From: Prochlorococcus sp. AG-402-N23
Lineage (GTDB): Bacteria > Cyanobacteriota > Cyanobacteriia > PCC-6307 > Cyanobiaceae
Reading direction: 5' to 3'
NCBI GenBank assembly: GCA_003216355.1
Contig: QCIX01000011.1
Coordinates: 1-32,581, forward strand
Length of the DNA: 32,581 nt
The notes beneath the pieces are model-generated. The model saw only the letters and a list, made by a program, of their open reading frames with translations, was not told where the DNA came from and did no database searches. Both the position numbers and the translations under genes were made by a program. Shown here in pieces: positions 8,995 through 16,912 of this stretch (its first letter is position 1; each line of letters opens with the position of its first letter).

Positions 8995-9520
8995 ATTGGG
9001 CGATATCAAGAAATTGTTTTTTTATGAATTCCTTTTGCTCTGAGTCATATTTTACTGAATTATCAAAACTATTGCCCATATCATCTAAGTCTCTAAGGAC
9101 TTGATTGACAGACTTTGTAACTGACTTAGTTTCAAGCAGTCTCAAAATAGCTTTACATCTATCTGAAATGTTTTCCGATGTTATCTCATATTCATGATTG
9201 TTATCTCTTCGATGAATAATAATTTGAGCGGAACTCATTATTAAATTTTTTACTACTATTTCTGTTACAGCATCACCACCTTCGTTCAGTTTATAAATTA
9301 GTGAAAAAGGAAGTTTATCTAACAAAAAACAATCTTTATCTGATAAAGCGTATGCAAAGAATCCTCTTAGTCCATTTCTTGTTTTAATTAGCTCTGCGAT
9401 TCTATCAGCTAAAACCTCTTCGCTGAGTAAATCTTCATACCACTCTTTGCACCATTGTGCAGATATGTTTATTGCTTGCGTGAACGAAGCTTCTTTTAAA
9501 TTTATTGTTTTTTTTTCCAT
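8993..9520 (-). CDS. Conserved-looking hypothetical protein, 175 aa
   Basis: I do not recognise this family. The 175-residue product is soluble (no signal peptide or membrane segment), mildly acidic and probably mostly helical. Its sequence runs from an Ala/Gln/Trp-containing N-terminal helix (ISAQWCKEWYEDLLSEEVLADRI) through a mixed central portion (LRGFFAYALSDKDCFLLDKL, then AVTEIVVKNLIMSSAQIII) to a charged C-terminus with KSVNQVLRDLDDMG. Coding quality is good: a full-length ORF with an ATG start, codon use like its neighbours, and a terminator at its end. It is divergent from era, with only 38 bp between the start codons. The pattern resembles the many cyanobacteria-specific conserved genes of unknown function. 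No function is proposed. Confidence 0.75.
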   Translation of the reverse strand: MEKKTINLKEASFTQAINISAQWCKEWYEDLLSEEVLADRIAELIKTRNGLRGFFAYALSDKDCFLLDKLPFSLIYKLNEGGDAVTEIVVKNLIMSSAQIIIHRRDNNHEYEITSENISDRCKAILRLLETKSVTKSVNQVLRDLDDMGNSFDNSVKYDSEQKEFIKKQFLDIAQ

Positions 9521-9558
9521 TTTTGATCAGAATTTTATTATTGATGCATTAAAAGTCT

Positions 9559-10470
9559 TTGGCCAATTATAGATCTGGGTTTGTAACTTTACTAGGAAGG
9601 CCAAATGTCGGTAAATCTACTTTAATAAATAAATTGATTGGAGAAAAAATAACAATTACTTCTCCAATAGCACAAACTACCAGAAATAAATTAAAAGGAA
9701 TACTTACTACAGACAATGGCCAAATAATTTTTGTTGATACTCCGGGAGTTCATAAACCTCATCATCGACTTGGAGAGATATTAGTAAAAAACGCAAAATC
9801 TGCAATTAATGGAGTTGATATGGTAATTTTTGTAATTGATTCTAGTGAAGAACCTGGCAGAGGTGATGAATATATTTTAAAGTTTCTAATCGCAAATAAA
9901 ACTGAGTTTATTGTGGCATTAAATAAGTGGGATTTGGTTAACAAAGAATTTAGGAATTTACGATTAGATCAATATAGAAGATTTTTTGGAATTAATAGAA
10001 ACTTTCAAATTGTAAGTGCTTCTCAAGGAGAGGGATGTTCAGAACTAGTCGATATGGCACTTAATTTTCTTCCAGAGGGACCAAAACTTTATGGCGAAGA
10101 GACGATTTGCGACCAACCATTAGATAACTTATTATCTGATTTAGTAAGAGAGCAGGTATTAGTAAATACAAGAGAAGAGGTACCTCATAGTGTCGCAGTA
10201 AAGATAGAAAAGATAGAGGAAATGAAAAGAAAAAATGGCAAAGTTTTTACAGCTATTTTGGCTACTATTATTGTTGAAAGATCAACTCAAAAAGGGATTC
10301 TTATTGGAAAGAAAGGTTCAATGTTAAAAATGATTGGTCAATCAGCAAGATCAAATATGTCAAAATTAATTAATGGTCCAGTTCACCTAGAGTTGTTTGT
10401 GAAAGTTGTTCCAAATTGGAGAAAAAAAGAATCAAGGTTAATTGAGTTTGGTTATGAGGAAGATTTCTAG
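9559..10470 (+). CDS. era: GTPase Era
   Basis: The 303-residue Ras-like GTPase has a C-terminal KH domain and takes part in 16S rRNA 3'-end maturation and 30S assembly. The G domain shows G1 GRPNVGKST (about residues 13-21), a TT-containing G2 region (SPIAQTTRNKLKGI), G3 DTPGVHKPHH, G4 NKWD and G5 SAS. The type 2 KH domain shows the ILIGKKGSMLKMIG loop near residue 255-268. The start is TTG at 9559: an in-frame TAA at 9550 leaves only two non-start codons between, so no ATG or GTG alternative exists. No Shine-Dalgarno is obvious. The stop TAG is directly abutted by the ATG of trmD-ispF, suggesting translational coupling. Confidence 0.96.
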   Translation: MANYRSGFVTLLGRPNVGKSTLINKLIGEKITITSPIAQTTRNKLKGILTTDNGQIIFVDTPGVHKPHHRLGEILVKNAKSAINGVDMVIFVIDSSEEPGRGDEYILKFLIANKTEFIVALNKWDLVNKEFRNLRLDQYRRFFGINRNFQIVSASQGEGCSELVDMALNFLPEGPKLYGEETICDQPLDNLLSDLVREQVLVNTREEVPHSVAVKIEKIEEMKRKNGKVFTAILATIIVERSTQKGILIGKKGSMLKMIGQSARSNMSKLINGPVHLELFVKVVPNWRKKESRLIEFGYEEDF

Positions 10471-11691
10471 ATGAGTTGTTTTAATTTTGATGTAATTACA
10501 TTGTTCCCTAAAGCTTTTGAATTAATAAATAATTTAGGGGTCATAACAAAAGCTTTAGATAAGAATTTGATCGATGTAAATTTACATGATTTGAGAGAAT
10601 ATGGAGAAGGTTCTTACAGACAAGTAGACGATAAGCCTTATGGAGGAGGAGCAGGTATGGTATTAAAACCTGAACCTATTTATAAGGCATATGAATCAAT
10701 TAGAAAATTACCTAAAAGTAAAACTTTGCTGATGACCCCTCAGGGTAAAGTCCTGAAGCAAAAGGATCTTGCAAGATGGTCCACTTTGGATCAAATAATA
10801 ATTATTTGTGGTCAATATGAAGGTTTTGATGAAAGGATTAGATGTTTAGCTGATGAAGAGATATCGATAGGCGATTATGTACTTTCTGGAGGTGAAATAC
10901 CCGCTATATCAATAATTAACGGTTTGACTAGATTATTACCAGGAACTCTTGGTGATCCAGACTCCTTGGTCGATGAGAGTCATAATTCTTTTTTATTAGA
11001 ATATCCTCAATACACGAGGCCGTTAACTTTTAAAGATATGAAAGTGCCAGATATTCTAGTCAGTGGTAATCATGAAGAGATTAAATCGTGGAGAAGAAGC
11101 AAAAGTTTTGAAAGAACATTGGTGCGAAGAAGTGACTTAATTTCAAATGAAAACTACAAAAAATCCCCACAAAGTAAGAGAATAATAAAAGAAAATAATC
11201 AATTCATGAAATTTAGGATAGGTAATGGATACGATATTCACAGACTAGTAGAGGATAGAGATTTAATTATTGGAGGTGTAAAATTGCATCATCCTGAAAA
11301 TTTAGGTTTGGATGGTCATAGTGATGCTGATGTTTTAAGTCACTCAATAATGGATGCATTATTGGGGGCACTTTCGTTGGGTGACATAGGAAAGTATTTC
11401 CCTCCATCTGACGAAAAATGGAAAAATGCTGATAGCTTGTTTTTGTTATCAAAAGTAATTGAGTTGATAAGACAAGATGGTTGGGAAATAAATAATATTG
11501 ATAGTGTTCTTGTTGTTGAGAGACCAAAAATCATGCCACATATAAAACTAATGAAAAAAAACATTTCTGAAATCTTAAATATTGATGAAAATTTAATTGG
11601 AATTAAAGCAACCACAAATGAAAAATTGGGTCCAGAAGGGAGAGAAGAGGGAATAAGTTGCCATTCAGTAGTTCTACTTGAGAAAAAATGA
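10471..11691 (+). CDS. trmD-ispF: Fused TrmD-IspF: tRNA (guanine-37-N1)-methyltransferase plus MECDP synthase
   Basis: One uninterrupted 406-codon frame carries two complete enzymes. Residues 1 to about 224 are TrmD, the knotted SAM-dependent methyltransferase that makes m1G37 in tRNA. It shows the [15 protein letters not shown] loop, [12 protein letters not shown], the knot segment [10 protein letters not shown], and [12 protein letters not shown] with the EYPQYTRP segment. A polar linker of about 20 residues follows. Residue 246 is a Met (ATG at 11206) beginning [14 protein letters not shown], the normal start of IspF, the MEP-pathway synthase of 2-C-methyl-D-erythritol 2,4-cyclodiphosphate. 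IspF shows the metal ligands of DIHRL and [19 protein letters not shown], plus [16 protein letters not shown]. The IspF part is 161 residues, full length. IspF could also be made separately by initiation at 11206, though no strong Shine-Dalgarno precedes it. The start abuts the era stop, and the next gene overlaps by 4 bp. Confidence 0.93.
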   Translation: MSCFNFDVITLFPKAFELINNLGVITKALDKNLIDVNLHDLREYGEGSYRQVDDKPYGGGAGMVLKPEPIYKAYESIRKLPKSKTLLMTPQGKVLKQKDLARWSTLDQIIIICGQYEGFDERIRCLADEEISIGDYVLSGGEIPAISIINGLTRLLPGTLGDPDSLVDESHNSFLLEYPQYTRPLTFKDMKVPDILVSGNHEEIKSWRRSKSFERTLVRRSDLISNENYKKSPQSKRIIKENNQFMKFRIGNGYDIHRLVEDRDLIIGGVKLHHPENLGLDGHSDADVLSHSIMDALLGALSLGDIGKYFPPSDEKWKNADSLFLLSKVIELIRQDGWEINNIDSVLVVERPKIMPHIKLMKKNISEILNIDENLIGIKATTNEKLGPEGREEGISCHSVVLLEKK

Positions 11692-12134
11692 GATTTAATT
11701 TAAATTTAAAAAAAAAATTTCAAAAATTTTGTTTATTATTAATTTGCTTAGTAGTTTTAATTTATCAATCTGATATTCCCAATTTAAAAGCTTTTACAAT
11801 GGATAACTATCAAAGTGAAATGGTCATAGAGGAATTAAGACTTAAAGTCCCTGCCGAAGTAAAAGCGGTATGGTTGAACGCTGAAAAAGAAATATGGGAG
11901 CCATGGTTATCTTCTCAAGATGGTTTTTTGGGGAGACAATTATTTTGGGATAAAGAGAAAGAAGAGGCTTTGATATTGGTAAATTGGAAAAATAAAAAAT
12001 TATGGAAAAGCATACCAATGTCAGAAGTAAATGTAGTCCAACAAAAATTTGAGGATAATGTTAAGGCTGCTCTAAATGTAGGAGAAAATCCTTTTGAATT
12101 TATTTATGAGGGAGAGTTAAATAAGCAAAGATGA
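11688..12134 (+). CDS. TIGR03792-like cyanobacterial protein with N-terminal signal anchor
   Basis: The 148-residue protein has a basic N-terminus followed by a hydrophobic stretch (about residues 15-28, [14 protein letters not shown]), reading as a signal peptide or anchor. The exported portion has the pattern of the uncharacterised cyanobacterial TIGR03792 family: [56 protein letters not shown]. These resemble small alpha/beta ferredoxin-like (dimeric barrel) proteins, and the function is unknown. The start ATG overlaps the trmD-ispF stop (ATGA), and its own stop overlaps the larB start in the same way, so the three genes are translationally coupled. Family assignment is from memory of the motif pattern. 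Confidence 0.72.
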   Translation: MRFNLNLKKKFQKFCLLLICLVVLIYQSDIPNLKAFTMDNYQSEMVIEELRLKVPAEVKAVWLNAEKEIWEPWLSSQDGFLGRQLFWDKEKEEALILVNWKNKKLWKSIPMSEVNVVQQKFEDNVKAALNVGENPFEFIYEGELNKQR

Positions 12135-12787
12135 ATTTTGACATTAAGTTTGATTTTCAAAGAAGAGATAGGCTTGGAATCATTGAGGCTATTTGGGGGC
12201 AAGATAAGAGTATCGACCAATTAGAGAGATTATCTGAAAATGTATTAAGTAAAAATGAGGTTGTTTTTATTACTCGGATTAATAGTGAAAAGGCCAATTA
12301 TCTTTTAGATTTGTATGATGATGCACGATTCTATGAAGAAGCAAATTGCCTAATAATTGGGAAAAATCTGAATAAAATAAATACGAATAAAAAAGTTGCC
12401 ATAATTTCAGGCGGCTCAAGCGATTTGGCCGTAACACTAGAAGCACAATTAGCGCTTGAAATTTATGGAGTGAATTGTCAATCTTTTATAGATGTTGGCG
12501 TAGCTGGACTTCATCGATTGATGACTCAGTTAGAAGAAATTAATAAATATAATGTATTAATAGTTTGTGCTGGAATGGAAGGAGCTTTGGCAACAGTTGT
12601 GGGCGGATTGTTGGCACAACCGATAATCGCAGTACCTGTCTCAGTCGGCTATGGTGTAAGTAAAGATGGAGAAACTGCTTTAAATAGTATGTTGTCAAGT
12701 TGTTCTCCAGGTATTGCAGTTATGAATATAGATAATGGTTACGGAGCCGCAATGGCAGCTCTTAGAATTATTAAAAGTATTTCCTAA
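12131..12787 (+). CDS. larB: LarB/CpmA homologue (PurE-like pyridinium carboxylase family)
   Basis: The 218-residue protein belongs to the NCAIR mutase (PurE)-related family that includes LarB, which carboxylates and hydrolyses nicotinic acid adenine dinucleotide to start nickel-pincer nucleotide synthesis. Its cyanobacterial members were first named CpmA (circadian phase modifier). An N-terminal region with FQRRDRLGIIEAIWGQDKS precedes the PurE-like core: ISGGSSDLAVTLEAQLALEIYG (about residues 91-112), DVGVAGLHRL, VLIVCAGMEGALATVVGGLL and PIIAVPVSVGYG. It is slightly shorter than typical LarB (about 250 residues), mainly at the N-terminus. No larC or larE is in the window, so a nickel-cofactor role cannot be assumed. 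The ATG overlaps the upstream stop by 4 bp. Confidence 0.88.
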   Translation: MNFDIKFDFQRRDRLGIIEAIWGQDKSIDQLERLSENVLSKNEVVFITRINSEKANYLLDLYDDARFYEEANCLIIGKNLNKINTNKKVAIISGGSSDLAVTLEAQLALEIYGVNCQSFIDVGVAGLHRLMTQLEEINKYNVLIVCAGMEGALATVVGGLLAQPIIAVPVSVGYGVSKDGETALNSMLSSCSPGIAVMNIDNGYGAAMAALRIIKSIS

Positions 12788-12791
12788 ATAA

Positions 12792-12923
12792 TTACTTTTT
12801 TTCTATTTCCAATAAGTTTTCTATCCATAAATTAAGTTGTTTCGATAGCATTCCTTCTTCTCTCATTTTGATTGCTTTTATGACCACTTCTGTATTTACC
12901 CACTCTGGAAATCTTTTGGGCAT
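12792..12923 (-). CDS. Small ORF, 43 aa, hypothetical
   Basis: This reverse-strand ORF starts with ATG (12921-12923) and ends with TAA, four bases from the end of converging larB. The product begins MPKRFPEWVNTEVVIKAIKM and ends with ENLLEIEKK. It is charged and amphipathic-helical, with two Trp residues and no membrane segment. Support is indirect: it fills an otherwise empty gap, lies in line with a second small ORF and the reverse thiamine operon, and has natural-looking codon and residue use. There is no clear Shine-Dalgarno. Function unknown. Confidence 0.5.
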   Translation of the reverse strand: MPKRFPEWVNTEVVIKAIKMREEGMLSKQLNLWIENLLEIEKK

Positions 12924-12990
12924 TTATTTTTATATTAAATAATTTTAATTTGGTACAAATTTTTATAAAAACAAGATCTAAGTAACAAAT

Positions 12991-13155
12991 TTAATCTTTT
13001 TTGTTTGATTTTGTACTTAATCTAGAAAGCTCAGATGAGGTATGTTCACTTTCTACATTTTTTAATCTTTCAATTAGCTCAGAAAGATCTTTATGTGCTA
13101 ACTCACCATTTTGTTCCCATTTAAGGGACATTGAGTTAGAGTCAATTTTTTTCAT
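12991..13155 (-). CDS. Small ORF, 54 aa, hypothetical
   Basis: This reverse-strand ORF starts with ATG (13153-13155) and ends with TAA. The product begins MKKIDSNSMSLKWEQNGELA, followed by a charged helix around DLSELIERLKNVESEH and a Ser/Lys-rich tail. It is soluble and highly polar. It lies 67 bp upstream of the 43-aa ORF and 112 bp downstream of thiS, all on the same strand. No Shine-Dalgarno and no recognisable family. The regular helix pattern favours a real small protein over chance, but length alone cannot prove it. Confidence 0.5.
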   Translation of the reverse strand: MKKIDSNSMSLKWEQNGELAHKDLSELIERLKNVESEHTSSELSRLSTKSNKKD

Positions 13156-13267
13156 TGTTTAATTTTAGTATTAAAAATATAAAACGAAAAAAGGATAATT
13201 TTGGTTATTGTTTCAAGCCTAAACTTAAAAAATTATGAAGATTTTTAATATATAAAGAATTTATTTT

Positions 13268-13477
13268 TTAACCACCACCAACTATTGAAACAATTTCTAA
13301 ATTATCGCCGTCTTTAAGCTTCACTTTTCCCCATTTCATCGAATTTATAATTAAATTATTTAACTCAACTACAATCGTGTTTGGTTTATATCCCATATGG
13401 TTAAGAGCTGTAGATAGTAGAGCATTTTCTTGATCCAGTTCTATTTTTTTTTCTTCTCCATTTACCCTAATTTTCAT
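13268..13477 (-). CDS. thiS: Sulfur carrier protein ThiS
   Basis: The 69-residue ubiquitin-like protein ends in the diagnostic Gly-Gly (IVSIVGGG), which is adenylated and thiocarboxylated to donate sulfur to thiazole synthase ThiG. The beta-grasp pattern MKIRVNGEEKKIELD at the N-terminus and VVELNNLIINSMKWGKVKLKDGD in the middle match the family. Its start overlaps the end of thiE by 11 bp on the reverse strand, indicating co-translation. Thiamine synthesis is thus encoded with thiE and ribF. thiG and the sulfur-loading partner are not in this window. Confidence 0.93.
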   Translation of the reverse strand: MKIRVNGEEKKIELDQENALLSTALNHMGYKPNTIVVELNNLIINSMKWGKVKLKDGDNLEIVSIVGGG

Positions 13478-14522
13478 GAGATAACTCTTTTAGAATCATA
13501 ATAGCGTCTTCTTTAGGATCTTCAGAATTCATTAATTGCGAAACTAAGGCAACTTTTTGAAACCCATTTCTCTTTAAATATGAAATATTATTTGACTTGA
13601 TTCCTCCAATAGCAAACCATGGAATATTTAAATCCTTTGTTAATATTTTAGTATTTTCAATACCTAAAGGTTTCTTATTCTTTTTTGTTGTAGTTTCAAA
13701 TACTGGCCCTATTCCTATGTAATCACAACCCTCCTTAAGAGCATTTGAAATATCAATTGCATTATTTGCACTTATACCTATAATTTTTGAATATCCTAAT
13801 AGTTTTCTTGCGGTTTTTAAGTCTAAATCGTCTTGTCCAAGATGAATTCCATCCGCGTTAGAAGCTAGAGCTATATCAAGTCTATCGTTAACGATAAACA
13901 AAGAATTATATCTTTTACATAGATTTTTAATCTGAATTGCTTCTTTAAGATGATCTTGATCAGTTCCCGTTTTAAATCTATGCTGAATAATTCTTACTCC
14001 CGCAATTAAAATCTCTTCTATTATTTCTAATAAATTGTCCTTTTGATCTGTGATTACATATAAGTGATTTTCTTTTAATATTTTCTCAGACTTCTTACGC
14101 TTGCCATAACTTAATAAGTCAATTTCAATAGTATAAATTTCATATCTAATTTCCGAAGCAATTTTTGAAAGCTCATGATTCTGCAGCCTTGAGAATTCTT
14201 CTATGACTCTTAATGCTTCTTGAACTCTGCCTGCATTAGAACTTATTATTTGCTCAGGATTTCTTCTATTGATTTGCTCTTGATGAGTCAATCCTTTACA
14301 TTGGTCCTCAATGTGATTTCTAGATTGTTTATATACTTCTAAATGATTCTTTCCCAAAATTTGTCTATAATTTTTGATCTTAGCAACACAATCATTTTCC
14401 CCTAACCCAAACCTGGCCCAATCTTCAAGCACTCTTAAGCCTTCTCTAGCTCTATCGAGATTTGCGTCAATAATTTGATAAATTCTTAAATCTTCAGCAT
14501 CCTTAGGATTAGAGTTCTTCAT
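13467..14522 (-). CDS. thiE: Thiamine-phosphate synthase ThiE, long cyanobacterial form
   Basis: The 351-residue protein joins hydroxymethylpyrimidine pyrophosphate and thiazole phosphate to give thiamine phosphate. The C-terminal 205 or so residues are the TIM-barrel synthase: HLYVITDQ, IIQHRFKTGTDQDHLKEA, LFIVNDRLDIALASNADGIH with LGQDDL, IGISANN, YIGIGPVFETTTKKNKKPLG and WFAIGGI. The first 145 or so residues form an extra helical domain (IIDANLDRAREGLRVLEDWARF onward) that occurs in cyanobacterial ThiE proteins but not in the E. coli enzyme; its role is unclear to me. The gene starts 7 bp after the ribF stop and overlaps thiS. No TPP riboswitch signature is seen upstream of the operon. Confidence 0.94.
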   Translation of the reverse strand: MKNSNPKDAEDLRIYQIIDANLDRAREGLRVLEDWARFGLGENDCVAKIKNYRQILGKNHLEVYKQSRNHIEDQCKGLTHQEQINRRNPEQIISSNAGRVQEALRVIEEFSRLQNHELSKIASEIRYEIYTIEIDLLSYGKRKKSEKILKENHLYVITDQKDNLLEIIEEILIAGVRIIQHRFKTGTDQDHLKEAIQIKNLCKRYNSLFIVNDRLDIALASNADGIHLGQDDLDLKTARKLLGYSKIIGISANNAIDISNALKEGCDYIGIGPVFETTTKKNKKPLGIENTKILTKDLNIPWFAIGGIKSNNISYLKRNGFQKVALVSQLMNSEDPKEDAIMILKELSHEN

Positions 14523-14529
14523 TTGTAAT

Positions 14530-15453
14530 TTAATTTTTGTAGTTTTTAAAAATTCTTAGAGCATTATCTTTATCTTTTTTAATTTGTGTAGAAAGTTGAT
14601 CGATATTTTTGAACTTGATTTGAGATCTAAGCTTCTCAACTGGTTCTACAGATAGATTTAAACCATATAGATCGATATCTTTATTTATTAAATGAACTTC
14701 AACCGCAGATGGCAATAAAGGATTTATTGTTGGTTGAGAGCCAAGATTCATAACAGATTCAATTTTTTGGTTGGAATTTTCTATTGTTGTCCAAGATGCA
14801 TATACTCCTTCTCCAGGTAAAAATTTTCTACCATCTATTTCAAGATTTGCTGTGGGCCATCCTATACTTTTGCCAATCCCTTTACCTTCTACAACCTTTC
14901 CATGAAAACTGTAGGGCCTTTTAAGAATTTTGAAAGCATTTTTCAGATCACTTTTCTCTAATAAATCTCTAATTCTGCTGCTACTTATTCTACCTTCTTT
15001 GTCTTCTAAAATTGGGGTAATTTTTAGTTTAATATCCATATCTTTAATCGTATTTTTTATAGTATTTATGTCTCCACTTCTTCTAAAACCAAATTTAAAA
15101 TTAGCACCTACAGAAATGTTTTTTGCTTGTAATTGATTTATTAAAATATCTCTTACGAATCTTTCTGCACTTAATTTAGATAGTTCCTTATCAAAAGGAA
15201 TAAGAACTAATTGTTCAATCCCAAGATCTTCAAGAATTGGTAGTTTTTCGTCAGGGAGATCAAGTCTAAGACGTGTCTCTTTGTATAAAACTTCTCTAGG
15301 ATGAGGCCAGAAGCTCGCAATTGTGGGGGTATATTGATTTTCTTCAACTACACTTTTAATTAATTCTCTATGGCCCGCATGTAGGCCATCAAAACTTCCA
15401 ATAGCTATTGAGGTAGGACTCTTAACTTCAGATGGCGATATTAAAGAGATCAA
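14530..15453 (-). CDS. ribF: Bifunctional riboflavin kinase/FAD synthetase RibF
   Basis: The 307-residue enzyme converts riboflavin to FMN and then FAD. The N-terminal FAD synthetase (nucleotidyltransferase fold) shows IAIGSFDGLHAGHRELI (the GxxxGxHxGH-type site, about residues 16-32) and the ISSSRIRDLLE (ISSTxIR-like) motif near 175. The C-terminal riboflavin kinase domain starts near RPYSFHGKVVEGKGIGKSIG, contains PTANLE, GVYASW, SVMNLGSQPT and EVHLI, and ends in KLRSQIKF. Length matches the family. It is probably the first gene of the reverse ribF-thiE-thiS operon, divergent from the DUF3611 gene over a 68-bp gap. Confidence 0.95.
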   Translation of the reverse strand: MISLISPSEVKSPTSIAIGSFDGLHAGHRELIKSVVEENQYTPTIASFWPHPREVLYKETRLRLDLPDEKLPILEDLGIEQLVLIPFDKELSKLSAERFVRDILINQLQAKNISVGANFKFGFRRSGDINTIKNTIKDMDIKLKITPILEDKEGRISSSRIRDLLEKSDLKNAFKILKRPYSFHGKVVEGKGIGKSIGWPTANLEIDGRKFLPGEGVYASWTTIENSNQKIESVMNLGSQPTINPLLPSAVEVHLINKDIDLYGLNLSVEPVEKLRSQIKFKNIDQLSTQIKKDKDNALRIFKNYKN

Positions 15454-15497
15454 AAGATTACGTGCAATTTTATGTTTTTGATGGCAAATTTGAATAG

Positions 15498-15503
15498 ATT
15501 ATA
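15498..15503 (-). promoter_or_regulatory. Candidate -10 element for the ribF-thiE-thiS operon
   Basis: A TATAAT on the reverse strand lies 44 bp upstream of the ribF start, within the 68-bp divergent gap. A GACATT lies 17 bp further upstream as a poor -35. The same short gap must also hold the promoter of the forward DUF3611 gene. I see no FMN- or TPP-riboswitch motif here. Confidence 0.28.
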
Positions 15504-15521
15504 GTTTATTCAATCAAATGA

Positions 15522-16055
15522 ATGTCTGACAAAATTGATTTTCAGTCCCTTTCATTTGGAATGCGGCGGATTGGATGGATACGCTTTTGGGTTCAGTCCA
15601 TTTTAGGAGTTGTTGTTGCAGCTGTTTTGCTTTTTTCAAATGTTGTAAATAATAGCGAAGGTCAGCTTGGCTTAGCGCCTGGTCTATCACTTACAACAAT
15701 ATCTTTGATTTTACTACTTTTTAGTCTTTGGCAAGGTTGGTTAATAGTTAGAACAGGTAGAGCAATTGCAAGCAATGCGAGACCGTCAAGAGGACAAACC
15801 AGTAAATTAATCAAAAGAGGTTTAATAGTTGATTTATTTGGAATTTTGTTTGGATTAATTGGATACCAAGCTCTAATGGGTGCCTTATTTATACAAGCAT
15901 CTTCTCAAACAACTGGACAATTGATAACAGCTACATCTGATATCCCAATTACTGGGCTAGAAATATTATCAGTTCTCAGTAACACACAAGTTATTGCTGC
16001 TCATTTTTTCGGACTTTGCTTTTCTTTATGGCTTTTAAGAAGGATTTACAAATGA
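15522..16055 (+). CDS. DUF3611 family membrane protein
   Basis: The 177-residue protein has four clear hydrophobic segments: about 20-40 ([17 protein letters not shown]), 56-76 ([20 protein letters not shown]), 105-127 ([22 protein letters not shown]) and 155-172 ([16 protein letters not shown]). The [13 protein letters not shown]-terminus and [23 protein letters not shown] loop match the cyanobacterial/plastid DUF3611 family as I remember it; some plastid members are thylakoid or envelope proteins of unknown function. The last 21 bp overlap the end of converging surE, so neither gene has its own terminator. Confidence 0.8.
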   Translation: MSDKIDFQSLSFGMRRIGWIRFWVQSILGVVVAAVLLFSNVVNNSEGQLGLAPGLSLTTISLILLLFSLWQGWLIVRTGRAIASNARPSRGQTSKLIKRGLIVDLFGILFGLIGYQALMGALFIQASSQTTGQLITATSDIPITGLEILSVLSNTQVIAAHFFGLCFSLWLLRRIYK

Positions 16056-16844
16056 ATTATTAATTTTAGGTAAGTCGTCTAAATTACCCCTCCAAAATAA
16101 ATCTGGTTCCACAGGTGTAAGAGATATTTTATTTTCTTGTACTTGAGATACGTCACTGGGCCAGTTTCTTGGACCATAACCTTTTGATTCAAGATCTAAA
16201 ACTACCTCACCTGCTAACCAATAATAATCGTCACCTCTTGGGTCTGCCCTTTTGGAAAATTGGTTTTTATATTTTCTTACAGATAATCTTGTCCAAGATA
16301 ATTCTTTTATTTTGCTTTTCTCGCAAGGGGGTATATTCAAGTTTAATAGAAGTGAAGCTGGCCAACTATCATTAATTGCTTGTTCGGCAATATTCATTGC
16401 AATTTCTCCAGCAAATTCAAAATTTTTCCATTTAAAACTAGCAACACTTATTGCCATGGAGGGAACATTTTCTAAAGTGCCTTCCATGGCTGCAGCGACT
16501 GTACCTGAACAAAAAATATCTGTTCCTAAGTTGGGACCATGATTTATTCCAGATAGTACTAGATCAGGTTTATGATCCAATAGTTCAGATAGTGCTAATT
16601 TGACGCAATCAGCAGGTGTTCCAGAACATCCCCAAGCTTCAATTCCTTCCCCAAATAATTCGTCAGCTTTTTCAACTCTCAATGGAGATTGTAAAGTAAG
16701 ACCATGACCTGTAGCTGATCTTTCTTGGTCAGGACATACTACTTTTACCTTATGCCCTCTTTTTTGCGCTGATTTTGCTAAAGCTCTTATCCCCGCTGCA
16801 AAAACGCCATCATCATTGCTAATTAATATATTTAACGGTTTCAT
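16035..16844 (-). CDS. surE: 5'/3'-nucleotidase SurE
   Basis: The 269-residue metal-dependent phosphatase hydrolyses nucleoside 5'- and 3'-monophosphates (and short polyphosphates in some species). The N-terminal metal site [20 protein letters not shown] carries the DD pair, and [32 protein letters not shown] (with the metal-binding Asn) and AMEGTL follow in family order. The variable C-terminal part includes a YYWLAGEV segment. Length is normal. It converges with and overlaps the DUF3611 gene by 21 bp, and is divergent from pheS over 68 bp. Confidence 0.95.
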   Translation of the reverse strand: MKPLNILISNDDGVFAAGIRALAKSAQKRGHKVKVVCPDQERSATGHGLTLQSPLRVEKADELFGEGIEAWGCSGTPADCVKLALSELLDHKPDLVLSGINHGPNLGTDIFCSGTVAAAMEGTLENVPSMAISVASFKWKNFEFAGEIAMNIAEQAINDSWPASLLLNLNIPPCEKSKIKELSWTRLSVRKYKNQFSKRADPRGDDYYWLAGEVVLDLESKGYGPRNWPSDVSQVQENKISLTPVEPDLFWRGNLDDLPKINNSFVNPS

Positions 16845-16912
16845 TAATCAATAAATTTTATTTATGGACGATATTTAAGTAAGATAAAGTAATACTTATT
16901 TTTACTATATCA

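Noticed and set aside
11267-11615. Two reverse ORFs opposite the IspF part
   Set aside because: Antisense to conserved IspF motifs, without a start-site context or recognisable protein pattern.
15454-15521. TPP or FMN riboswitch before ribF-thiE-thiS
   Set aside because: No CTGAGA or RFN-like conserved blocks, and the 68-bp gap is too short.
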